Shown here: positions 26,872 to 34,163 of the stretch, in pieces
Numbering within the stretch: the first letter of the stretch is position 1
Layout of the letters: each line of letters begins with the position of its first letter
NCBI GenBank assembly: GCA_019415705.1
Contig: DXYS01000095.1
Coordinates: 1-42,228 of the forward strand
Reading direction: 5' to 3'
From: Bacteroidales bacterium
GTDB lineage: Bacteria; Bacteroidota; Bacteroidia; Bacteroidales; Muribaculaceae
Length of the DNA stretch: 42,228 nucleotides
Program-made: the position numbers and the translations under genes
Notes under the pieces: generated by a model
Databases searched by the model: none
Seen by the model: the letters and a program-made list of their open reading frames with translations, nothing else
What the model was told of the DNA's origin: nothing

Positions 26872-27774
26872 TCACAACAAGGAATAGATGTCATGCTCAA
26901 TCATCTTATCTGCCTCCGTCTGGCCGATAATGCCATCCGCCTCATTGTCCGAGCTATCCTTATCAATTACCTTTTTATAAACAATTAGATATCGTAATTT
27001 TCGTAGTACATCCCGCTCCTTCTCGTCGGCAACTTCATATGCCGTCTGCATCACTTCTGATATAGGGGTTTGCCGTTCAAGCATCTGCCCGGCAATTTCA
27101 GCAGAGACCTTTTCCCTAATTATATGAAGAGACAGAGCGAGTAAACGGCCTGCATAACGAGTAGCTGTCGTATTTTGTGCTGCTTCATGCAGAGAGGAAT
27201 AACCATCCTTAAAATTGATATTCAATTGATTGCCTTGCTGACTACTATTATTCAGCATCACATTCTCCAATTCATCATAAGACGGGAATCCAAAGATTGC
27301 ACATGATATTGACCGGAAGTTGTCACTATCCATTATATCAATAGTATGAATCATCAGATTTTTGATTTCGTCACTTGTCGGAGTGTGGTCAAATTCATAA
27401 TCGGTAAATGCCAAGATTGTATTTTCATTTCCAACTTCCTGAATAGTAATTTCAGATTTATAGGTGTTTGCTTTGTTTATACAAATGAGCTCGTTCTGTA
27501 CCATACCGACGTAATGTTTTGGTACAGGAATTGGGAAAGGGGCATAGATAAAGATTTTATTGCGATTTTCATCATTACATCTCAAAACAGTTTTGAAATT
27601 ACAGTTCGTGCCGCCAATCTCTGTCACAAAAACGTTAGGCTGCGGCTGTTCATAACCTACCCCGGCCTCTAAAAACATCTTTCGAATAACTTCTGACAAG
27701 TCAAAACCTTTAACTTCGGCTTTGATATTGTTTTTACCGTGGAAAATTCGCGCCAATAAACCTTTTAAGCCCAT
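26872..27774 (-). CDS. Hypothetical cytosolic protein, possibly YbjN-like N-terminal half
   Basis: 300 residues, no signal peptide or membrane helix. I cannot name the family. Residues about 25-150 alternate strands and helices (NVFVTEIGGTNCNFKTVL, NKIFIYAPFPIPVP, LICINKANTYKSEITI, NTILAFTDYEF), then an EIKNLMIHTIDIMD helix, an order that recalls YbjN/secretion-chaperone-like folds. The second half is helical and charged with a short NNSSQQGNQL linker. AT-rich relative to the core. It stands alone on the minus strand, with 277 bp of repeat-containing DNA on one side and a 346-bp gap on the other. Confidence 0.55.
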   Translation of the reverse strand: MGLKGLLARIFHGKNNIKAEVKGFDLSEVIRKMFLEAGVGYEQPQPNVFVTEIGGTNCNFKTVLRCNDENRNKIFIYAPFPIPVPKHYVGMVQNELICINKANTYKSEITIQEVGNENTILAFTDYEFDHTPTSDEIKNLMIHTIDIMDSDNFRSISCAIFGFPSYDELENVMLNNSSQQGNQLNINFKDGYSSLHEAAQNTTATRYAGRLLALSLHIIREKVSAEIAGQMLERQTPISEVMQTAYEVADEKERDVLRKLRYLIVYKKVIDKDSSDNEADGIIGQTEADKMIEHDIYSLL

Positions 27775-27981
27775 GTTGAAATATTACATTGTTAACTGTT
27801 TGTAGAATTAGATTAGAGGATTTTTATTTGCCCGAATGTATGATGATTGATTAAATTGACAAATCGCATTAATGTCATAGAAGCGATTTTATCTGATATG
27901 CGATTAAAGGGACAGCAGAATTACTTTGCATATTTTTGTATTATTATGATATTATCATTTAGTTGAGAGAAATTATCTATG

Positions 27982-28062
27982 AAGTTGCGCATAAGCAGAG
28001 CATTAATAGATAGTGATATGATTGTCACTAAATTACTAATGCTCTGCGAATTATGCAACTTT
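27982..28062. repeat. Long imperfect inverted repeat (hairpin of about 25-bp arms)
   Basis: The left arm 27982-28005 (aagttgc...gcagagcatta) pairs with the right arm 28037-28061 (taatgctctgc...gcaactt) with two small bulges. A smaller nested hairpin (tagtga/tcacta) sits in the loop. It lies 60 bp after the stop of the 28121-28855 gene, in the 27775-28120 gap. It could be a terminator without a clean T tract on that strand, a small RNA or a MITE remnant. Nothing else was recognised in the gap. Confidence 0.7.
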
Positions 28063-28120
28063 TATTTTCGGAAATATTTAGAAAATTTAATTCAACCAAT
28101 GAATCCGTCAGTATAATTTC

Positions 28121-28855
28121 TCATCTCGTATATCCGGTTCCGCCGCAATGACGACATTGTTGATGATAGTGCGTGGTTACATTCGGGTCATACCACTTAC
28201 CGCATTCATGACATTGTTGACGTGGTCTTTGGTTTCCATATGTAGCCGGGGCATTATCATTTTTTTCTAATCGTCCTGTACCATTACAATAGGCGCATTT
28301 GAATTTGTGTGTTGGTTGATTGTTGGTATTGCTGTTGTGTGAATTACTCCGGGTGTTGTTAGATGAACTGGAACCAAAGTTTCCCTGAGACTGATTTCCG
28401 ATGGTCTCATAATTGGAGTTATTTGGCACTGATAAATTACCACCATTTCTGTGCTTAATTAGCGAGCTTGTAATCACTCCTTTAGGAACGGCAGATTTTA
28501 GATAGTAAAATTTAAAGTGTGGATTGATTTCAACGATAAGTGTAGAATAGTCTGCACTAAAAATATAGCGCACTTTCCCATGGAAACTATCTCCAATATA
28601 GATATGATCTTTGGAGTGATTTTTAATATCGCGATAAAGTTTCCCATTCCCGATATCGTTACCTTCAGAGTCAGTATCAAAACAGATATTTTTACTAACT
28701 TTCACAAATTGGCCGCCGCTACATTTTGAGTCAATCTTTCCATATTCATCAATCTTTATTAATGAAAAATATGAAGTAGTTTGAGCATTAGCTAAGAGGT
28801 TATAAGATACAACGAAGAGGAGCATTATATAACGGATAAGACTATTTATCGCCAT
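28121..28855 (-). CDS. Secreted hypothetical protein with CxxCxGxG zinc-finger-like C-terminus
   Basis: 244 residues. A signal peptide (about 1-24, ending LLANAQ) precedes an unrecognised beta-rich region (about 28-130). A low-complexity Ser/Asn/Gly linker (about 145-185) follows. The C-terminal 60 residues carry two DnaJ-type motifs, CAYCNGTG and CRHCGGTG, plus CHECGKW between them, so up to three CxxC pairs could bind zinc. A zinc finger of chaperone type after a signal peptide is unusual but recurs in Bacteroidales hypotheticals. Its start overlaps the end of the upstream gene by 10 bp, so the two form an operon. AT-rich. Confidence 0.65.
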   Translation of the reverse strand: MAINSLIRYIMLLFVVSYNLLANAQTTSYFSLIKIDEYGKIDSKCSGGQFVKVSKNICFDTDSEGNDIGNGKLYRDIKNHSKDHIYIGDSFHGKVRYIFSADYSTLIVEINPHFKFYYLKSAVPKGVITSSLIKHRNGGNLSVPNNSNYETIGNQSQGNFGSSSSNNTRSNSHNSNTNNQPTHKFKCAYCNGTGRLEKNDNAPATYGNQRPRQQCHECGKWYDPNVTTHYHQQCRHCGGTGYTR

Positions 28856-29418
28856 CGTTCTGACCCTTTATTTTTATTTGCAAGAATTAATTCCACTAAT
28901 TTTTCTTTTGACACTTTCGTGAATTTTTTTTGTTTGTCCTTCCAACCACTATAATTATTACCGGATAATTCTACATGATTCCCATCAGAAGAGAATAATA
29001 AAATCGAATAAAACTTATTTGGCCCCCACATCCCGGCGAAATCATTAGATGTAACTTTGGAATAGCATATTCTTGAATTTGTTGATCTTTCTGCATCGTA
29101 GTTAAAAACTTCATTCGGCTCGCCATATATTCGTTTTTCAAAATACATGTCATCATTAAGGATCCACATAAACCCCTTATTATCAATATTACGACCGCCG
29201 CCTGGAGCTGTACCTGTATTTGAGAGGATTGCAGCTTTTGCTCCATTAAAGTTCATTACAAACGCAGAAACCGTCTCACCGGGATGATTAATAACATAAT
29301 CTGAAACATATATACGAACTTCATCGTCCGAATCATAGAATTGAGCATTTACTGTTAGATTTGTTATTGTTACAAACGCCAAGAAACTTAAAAAAAGTTT
29401 GAAAATTGTCTTAGTCAT
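28846..29418 (-). CDS. Secreted hypothetical protein
   Basis: 190 residues with a clear signal peptide (about 1-25, ending TVNAQ). The mature part is of mixed strand/helix type with WILNDDMYFEKRIYGE and FYSILLFSSDGNHVEL; it ends in a basic helix (KEKLVELILANKNKG). I do not recognise the family. It is the first gene of a two-gene operon, with the 244-residue zinc-finger-like protein overlapping by 10 bp, so the two probably act together in the periplasm or at the surface. Confidence 0.6.
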   Translation of the reverse strand: MTKTIFKLFLSFLAFVTITNLTVNAQFYDSDDEVRIYVSDYVINHPGETVSAFVMNFNGAKAAILSNTGTAPGGGRNIDNKGFMWILNDDMYFEKRIYGEPNEVFNYDAERSTNSRICYSKVTSNDFAGMWGPNKFYSILLFSSDGNHVELSGNNYSGWKDKQKKFTKVSKEKLVELILANKNKGSERWR

Positions 29419-30107
29419 TTTGGGTTACTTTGCCGCGGTCATCCTCTCGTTGGCATTTGATTGGTTTATACAAGAAAGCGCAGGAATCTGTATCTGTTAC
29501 CGTCCTACTACTGGAGGCTTCTCGCATTGCCTTACCTATGTTGGACGGCAACCGCAGAAGCCCACGCTTGTATATGCAATCAGTGCGTCCGGCTATATTT
29601 CTCCCGAAATATCGTGCCGGATGCAAGATAATCACATATCCACGGGCATCTACCGTTGCTCAATCCTTGACATAGATATGAAATTTTGCGAGAATTTCCA
29701 GTAGTCAAGAACCAGCGCGGATAAACGCTTTCAATTATGTCTGCATCCCGCCCGCTTTGCCCGGACCGGGCTTCTGCTTGACGGTCTGCGCGGTAAAATT
29801 AATAACAGTCTTTAAGATTTGCAACAGTCTGACAAAAAATGTGATAAATATTTTGTGAGGGTTTATTCTCTACGAGAAAAAGGTTGGGAGGGCGGAGGAG
29901 GAACCCAAATACGCGCTACGCGCTTAATTTGGGGTTGTGAGCGGCCGTCGGCCGCATTTAATCTCTCCGAGATAAGCGCCGGCCGTGGCCTCACATGCTG
30001 ACGCCGCGATGCGGCTCGGACCGCTACGCGGACGAGGGTTTGAGATGACCCGTGCTACTGACGGCGCTGTGGCATACGACGGTATATTGTTTATATACAG
30101 CGTTTTA
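29419..30107. other. Gene-free stretch with clustered hairpins
   Basis: No convincing gene. 29419-29790 is richer in GC than its left neighbour and holds short frames on both strands with no recognisable product. From 29902 to 30031 at least four palindromes lie in a row: 29902-29936 (aacccaaat / atttggggtt), 29941-29955 (gcggcc/ggccgc), 30003-30015 (gccgc/gcggc) and 30021-30031 (ccgc/gcgg). This may be a mosaic repeat related to the dispersed family, because ctgacggcgctgtgg (30058-30072) is shared with 26782-26796. Confidence 0.5.
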
Positions 30108-30155
30108 TGCGGACGTACGGTCGTGCGTCCCTACAATTGGGTGGTGGACATATTA
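30108..30155 (+). repeat. Dispersed palindromic repeat, end fragment
   Basis: The tract from tgcggacgtacggtcg through ctacaat and the ggtggtgg tail matches 31368-31416 nearly base for base, including the tail outside the hairpin. The region 30156-30488 holds no gene. A hairpin at 30389-30422 (ccccgag/ctcgggg) lies inside an agtgtcc/ggacact pair (30370-30417). Confidence 0.7.
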
Positions 30156-30452
30156 TACACACCAAAGACATATCCCTATATTTCAATAGCTTACCAAGTA
30201 ATCAGCACCATCGGCGCTATAGTTCTATGTTACAGACGAAAATATATGTATGGCGTATCTCAATCGCCCAACACTAAAGTGCAATAAGACAACACCTTAA
30301 TGTGCTGCGATTGAATATTGCATCCCCATATTCTACACAGATATTCTACGCAGTAGCCTCCGAATCAGAAGTGTCCAAAAAAACTAAACCCCGAGGTTTG
30401 TCGCAGACAGGGACACTCGGGGGATTCCGTTACAAAATTAGGAATATTTTCG

Positions 30453-30460
30453 TAATTTTG
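30453..30460 (+). promoter_or_regulatory. -7 element for the Abi-family gene
   Basis: TAATTTTG fits TAnnTTTG and lies 28 bp before the GTG start. No clear -33 box. Confidence 0.4.
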
Positions 30461-30488
30461 CAAATCGCAATACGTTAAAAATCACGAA

Positions 30489-31160
30489 GTGAAATATTCC
30501 GAGTATGAAAAGGCGTTTTCTCCGGCTCGCCTCAACAAATATTTAGTTGCTTGCGGCGGTAATACTGCCAAAGCACTGACTCTCTACAGGCATAACGTAA
30601 AGTTGTGCCAAAAGTTTTATGGCATACTGAATATCTTTGAGGTGGTGCTACGTAATGCTATAAACGCTCACTATCAAAGCGTGTTCAATGATACCGAATG
30701 GGTGGAGAATCAGATGCAGCCCGGAGGCATGATAGGAAACGCGCCGCAGAAAAATGAGGTGCTTCGGATAATCGCGACGCTCCGGCAGAACGGGCGATAT
30801 ACAAACGACCGTGTTGTCTCTTCTGTATCTTTCGGCTTTTGGACACACCTATTTACTCGACAGCCGTTTAGACTTGGCGGTCAGAACTTATTGCGCATAT
30901 TTCCGCACCGCACTGCCGGATTAGGGCAAAGGGCAGTGTTCAACGAACTTCAGGAAATAAAGACTTTCCGCAACCGTATAGCTCACCATGAAGCTATATG
31001 CTTTGATGATAATGGCAACATTGACATGACGAGAACACAAAGCAAATATGCACTTATCCTAAAATACATAGATTTCCTTGGTTACCAGAGTAGTCATTTA
31101 TTCTACGGCATAGACATCTTGCCGGATTCCACGATTGCTAAAATCGAAGCGTTGAAATGA
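30489..31160 (+). CDS. Abi family protein (Abi_2/AbiD-F-like) with HEPN RNase motif
   Basis: 223 residues, all helical. The N-terminal part (FSPARLNKYLVACGGNTAKA, then LYRHNVKLCQKFYGILNIFE and VVLRNAINAHY) is typical of Abi_2-type proteins linked to abortive infection. The C-terminal TFRNRIAHHE contains an R-x4-H motif (R161, H166), the active-site signature of HEPN ribonucleases. It would act as a cytosolic RNase that stops growth when triggered by phage; this is known for the family and not shown here. The start is a GTG at 30489. No antitoxin-like partner is adjacent; the neighbours are repeats. Confidence 0.8.
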   Translation: MKYSEYEKAFSPARLNKYLVACGGNTAKALTLYRHNVKLCQKFYGILNIFEVVLRNAINAHYQSVFNDTEWVENQMQPGGMIGNAPQKNEVLRIIATLRQNGRYTNDRVVSSVSFGFWTHLFTRQPFRLGGQNLLRIFPHRTAGLGQRAVFNELQEIKTFRNRIAHHEAICFDDNGNIDMTRTQSKYALILKYIDFLGYQSSHLFYGIDILPDSTIAKIEALK

Positions 31161-31247
31161 CAAAGTGCCAGAAAATAGTAGGTATTATAGTCTTTGGAGT
31201 GATTGGCATGCAAACGGGCTATATACAATTGTAAACCGGCCGATTGC

Positions 31248-31416
31248 AAGGACATGACCTTGGCATGTATAATACGGCCGCACGTGATTCGCGCCCTATA
31301 CATGCCGCCGTTCGCATAGCTCGCTTTGGCATGGCCCTACATTATTTCGGTTATAATCAGTATGTTATGCGGACGCACGGTCGTGCGTCCCTACAATCAG
31401 GTGGTGGCCATATAAT
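31248..31416 (-). repeat. Dispersed palindromic repeat, long copy, opposite orientation
   Basis: The reverse complement of 31248-31394 aligns with 51-199 over nearly its full length, with scattered mismatches. It shares the gtagggacgcac hairpin, the ctgattataacc spacer and the agcgagctatgcga core. The tail past 31394 (ggtggtgg) is shared with 30108-30155. It occupies much of 31161-31586; no gene is seen there. Confidence 0.8.
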
Positions 31417-31586
31417 AGAATGAGTGCAGGGGTGCCGTCGTTTGTATTGAGCGCATCGAATGGATAGAACACACAAAGTTGGAAAGCGACGGCGATAGGA
31501 AATTACTGAAATAATCCTTTTTGGCTCAAGTTTTGTTCTAAATGGGAAATCTGGGGACGGGAGGGTGTTTTTATCGTCGGATTGAT

Positions 31587-31594
31587 TATCTTTG
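31587..31594 (+). promoter_or_regulatory. -7 element for the AAA-TOPRIM gene
   Basis: TATCTTTG lies 26 bp before the ATG at 31620. It supports that start over the longer frame from 31542, which would run through this box. Confidence 0.5.
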
Positions 31595-31619
31595 TAGGAA
31601 ACCATCGAGTCAAACGGCC

Positions 31620-33215
31620 ATGAAACTCAAATTCCCTCCCCGCACAGACGGTACAATACCTGAAATCGACACCAAAGGGCGTCAGATTGTGATAATCGGT
31701 GCCAACGGCGCCGGCAAATCGCGTTTCGCAAACCGTCTCGCAGCCGATCTCGGCCCAAGGGCTTACCGCCTGTCGGCTTTGGAAGGTCTCTACGGCAACC
31801 GCCGCGATGTTATCCCCACTGATGACGAAACCGGCTCAGTGGGAATGCTATACAATCGTCTGCGACCCTTCGAGAATGTGTCGGAGCAGACGCAGGGACG
31901 CCTGTCAGAGCTGCAGCAACTGATGTCGATGCTTATGCACGACGAGATGCTCAATCTGCTGAGCTACAAACTCGCACACGCCGAGAAACGCGACGCAGAG
32001 CTGCGCCCGACCAAGCTTGACAGCGTCATCTCGCTGTGGCAGGAGGTCTTCCCCGGCAACCGCATACTCATCGAGAGCGGCCGATTTCTGTTCAGCCGCA
32101 AACAACGCGACGACAGCTACTCGGCGCTCAAGCTCTCTGACGGCGAGCAGGCAGTAATCTATTACATCGCCGCCGTACTATACGCGCCACGCGGAGCCGC
32201 GATTTTCATCAATTCGCCCGAGATATTCCTCCACCCCACCATCATGCAGCAGCTGTGGAACCGCATCGAGGCCCTGCGCCCCGACTGCAGTTTCATCTAC
32301 ACGACCCACGACCTCGACTTCGCCTCGTCGCGCGAGGGCGCGCAGGTCATCTGGGTGCGTGACTTCGACGCCTCGACCATGTCGTGGGATTACTCAGAGG
32401 TCGAAAACCGCGGCGGCATCAGCGATGAAATCTACAAGGCCGTCATAGGCGCCCGCAAACCCGTGCTCTTTATTGAGGGCGACGGCGTCCATTCCATCGA
32501 CTCAAAGCTTTACCCGCTGATTTTCAAGGAGTACACCGTCAAGTCGTTAGGCAGCTGCAACAAGGTCATCGAGGCTACACGCACCTTCAACGACCTCAAC
32601 TCATTTCACCACCTTGACAGCTGCGGCATCGTCGCCCGCGACCGCCGCGACACACACGAAGTGGAGTATCTGCGCGGCAAGCGCGTGATGGTGCCTGAAG
32701 TCGCCGAGATAGAGAACATCATGATGCTCGAGGAGGTCATCAAGGCTGTGGCCGCACGCCACGGAGCCGACCCCGCGAGAGTATTCTCCAAAGTAAGCAA
32801 CGCGGTCATCTCGATGTTTGAGCATGACCTGAAGCCGCAGGCACTCATGCACACCCGGCATCGTGTCAAACGCACTGTCGAGTATCGTATCGACGGCAAA
32901 TTCAACAACATCGCTATGTTTGAGCGCCACATCGCCGGATTAGTCGACGAGATAGCCCCGCGCCGCATCTATGAGGAGATATGCCGCGAGTTCCGCCGCT
33001 ACGTCAGCGAGGGCGACTATCTGTCTGTGCTCAAAGTATATAATCAGAAATCGATGCTTCCGGGCAGCAATGTAGCGTCGCTCTGCGGACTGCACAATAA
33101 GGAAGAGTATATCGCCGACGTCATCGAGATACTGCGCCGAGACCTGCCGGGCGCCGAAATGATACGCCGTGCCGTGCGCCGTTGCCTGAACATCCCGCAG
33201 CCGGGGAAGGATTAG
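31620..33215 (+). CDS. AAA/ABC-type ATPase fused to a DUF4435-like TOPRIM domain (PARIS-like)
   Basis: 531 residues. The N-terminal ABC-like ATPase has Walker A GANGAGKS (27-34), signature LSDGEQ (172-177) and H-loop TTHD (H230). The Walker B position reads AIFINSPE, with Asn198 and Ser199 where Asp-Glu is usual. From about 280 there is a TOPRIM-type domain: VLFIEGDG (E286, D288), IVARDRRD (D341, D344) and EIENIMM (E363/E365), the order seen in DUF4435. This is the composition of the PARIS phage-defence proteins (ATPase AriA, TOPRIM nuclease AriB), for which single-chain fusions are known. Composition is core-like GC, so it may be old in this lineage or have another role. It overlaps the convergent 33212 gene by 4 bp. 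Confidence 0.75.
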   Translation: MKLKFPPRTDGTIPEIDTKGRQIVIIGANGAGKSRFANRLAADLGPRAYRLSALEGLYGNRRDVIPTDDETGSVGMLYNRLRPFENVSEQTQGRLSELQQLMSMLMHDEMLNLLSYKLAHAEKRDAELRPTKLDSVISLWQEVFPGNRILIESGRFLFSRKQRDDSYSALKLSDGEQAVIYYIAAVLYAPRGAAIFINSPEIFLHPTIMQQLWNRIEALRPDCSFIYTTHDLDFASSREGAQVIWVRDFDASTMSWDYSEVENRGGISDEIYKAVIGARKPVLFIEGDGVHSIDSKLYPLIFKEYTVKSLGSCNKVIEATRTFNDLNSFHHLDSCGIVARDRRDTHEVEYLRGKRVMVPEVAEIENIMMLEEVIKAVAARHGADPARVFSKVSNAVISMFEHDLKPQALMHTRHRVKRTVEYRIDGKFNNIAMFERHIAGLVDEIAPRRIYEEICREFRRYVSEGDYLSVLKVYNQKSMLPGSNVASLCGLHNKEEYIADVIEILRRDLPGAEMIRRAVRRCLNIPQPGKD

Positions 33216-34117
33216 AAGCCTATATAATCAGTCGGATTAGTGGCCGAGCCGTTGTGCCACAGCTCAAAATCGAAACGTGTCCCTTCGCCCGAATGGCCTA
33301 TGCGCTGTCCGGCCGACACTTTGTCGCCGACAGCCGCAAACACCTCGCGCAGACCACCGTAAACCGATATGAAATCGTTGGGATGCTGCACGATGACAGT
33401 ACGTGTGTCGGCCTGTCCGGCATACACGCCGATGACCGTGCCCCGATAGACCGACGAAACCGGCAGCAGCATCTTCTCGTCAAATGACACCGATGTGGCT
33501 GTCTCGTTCTGCTCGGGCTCGCTGAGCACACCCGGCACCGGCGAATAGAACGTCATGCCCTCGGCGGCTATCGGTGTAAGCACCGACAGATTGAATCGCT
33601 CTGCGTCCTCATAACTCTTGACAAAGCGCCGCTCGGCCTCTGACGCCGTAATCAGCGTGTCTGCCGAAGCTGCCGCCATGGCAGCGGCTATGCTTTCGCG
33701 AGTGCTGTCGGGGTCGACACGACCCATGAGTATGTCGCCGATATTTGTCAGGTAAGCGTCGTTGATGCGCGCCTCCTGCTCGAGAGAGTCGAGCGAGAGG
33801 GCCATGTCGATATATCGTGACCGCAAATCGCCGTCAAGCTGACCGGGCATAAGACGTCTGACAGGTGTATAAAACAGTATCACAAAGACCAGAGCGGCGA
33901 TGGCGGCAATGACAGTGAGTGTGAAAAGTATCACGCGAACACGCGAAAACCGTATGGTCCACACACGGTTGAAAGTGCGCTCGTTTATAAAATCGAGTCT
34001 GTAACGGCGCGGGTTGCGGAAATCGCCCGACACGGCCGAACTGCCGAGAGGCGACCGGGCGGCGTCCTCGACGCGGCCGACTATTTTCTTTATGCCTTTT
34101 TTAATTGACTCTGTCAC
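33212..34117 (-). CDS. M23/LytM-like peptidase-family protein, zinc ligands apparently lost
   Basis: 301 residues. A cytoplasmic basic start is followed by one transmembrane helix (about 62-84) and a periplasmic helical region (about 90-190). The C-terminal LytM fold (about 200-301) has VIVQHPNDFISVYGGL, GDKVSAGQRIGHSGEG and FELWHNGSATNPTDYI. In active M23 enzymes HxGxD, the His of the YxHL-type strand and HLHFE supply zinc ligands. Here the corresponding strands read VYGGL and RFDFEL without them, so it is probably catalytically dead, like the activator EnvC/NlpD proteins. It could regulate a cell-wall hydrolase. The histidine kinase gene lies 46 bp upstream. Confidence 0.82.
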   Translation of the reverse strand: MTESIKKGIKKIVGRVEDAARSPLGSSAVSGDFRNPRRYRLDFINERTFNRVWTIRFSRVRVILFTLTVIAAIAALVFVILFYTPVRRLMPGQLDGDLRSRYIDMALSLDSLEQEARINDAYLTNIGDILMGRVDPDSTRESIAAAMAAASADTLITASEAERRFVKSYEDAERFNLSVLTPIAAEGMTFYSPVPGVLSEPEQNETATSVSFDEKMLLPVSSVYRGTVIGVYAGQADTRTVIVQHPNDFISVYGGLREVFAAVGDKVSAGQRIGHSGEGTRFDFELWHNGSATNPTDYIGF

Positions 34118-34163
34118 GACAAAACACTAATAAGACCATCTGCAGCCGGGCATCGCCGCATCA

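Noticed and set aside
29399..29704. A 101-codon plus-strand frame with a TTG start
   Set aside because: It overlaps the start of the convincing minus-strand secreted gene, no family is recognisable and the opposite strand is open over the same stretch, so there is no coding evidence.
29985..30287. A 100-codon frame through the repeat region
   Set aside because: It is made largely of the palindrome cluster and the dispersed repeat, so it is very unlikely to be a gene.
30370..30423. Insertion-sequence end (agtgtcc/ggacact inverted repeat)
   Set aside because: The arms are only 7 bp and 48 bp apart overall, there is no transposase and no second end, so it was kept only as a hairpin note.
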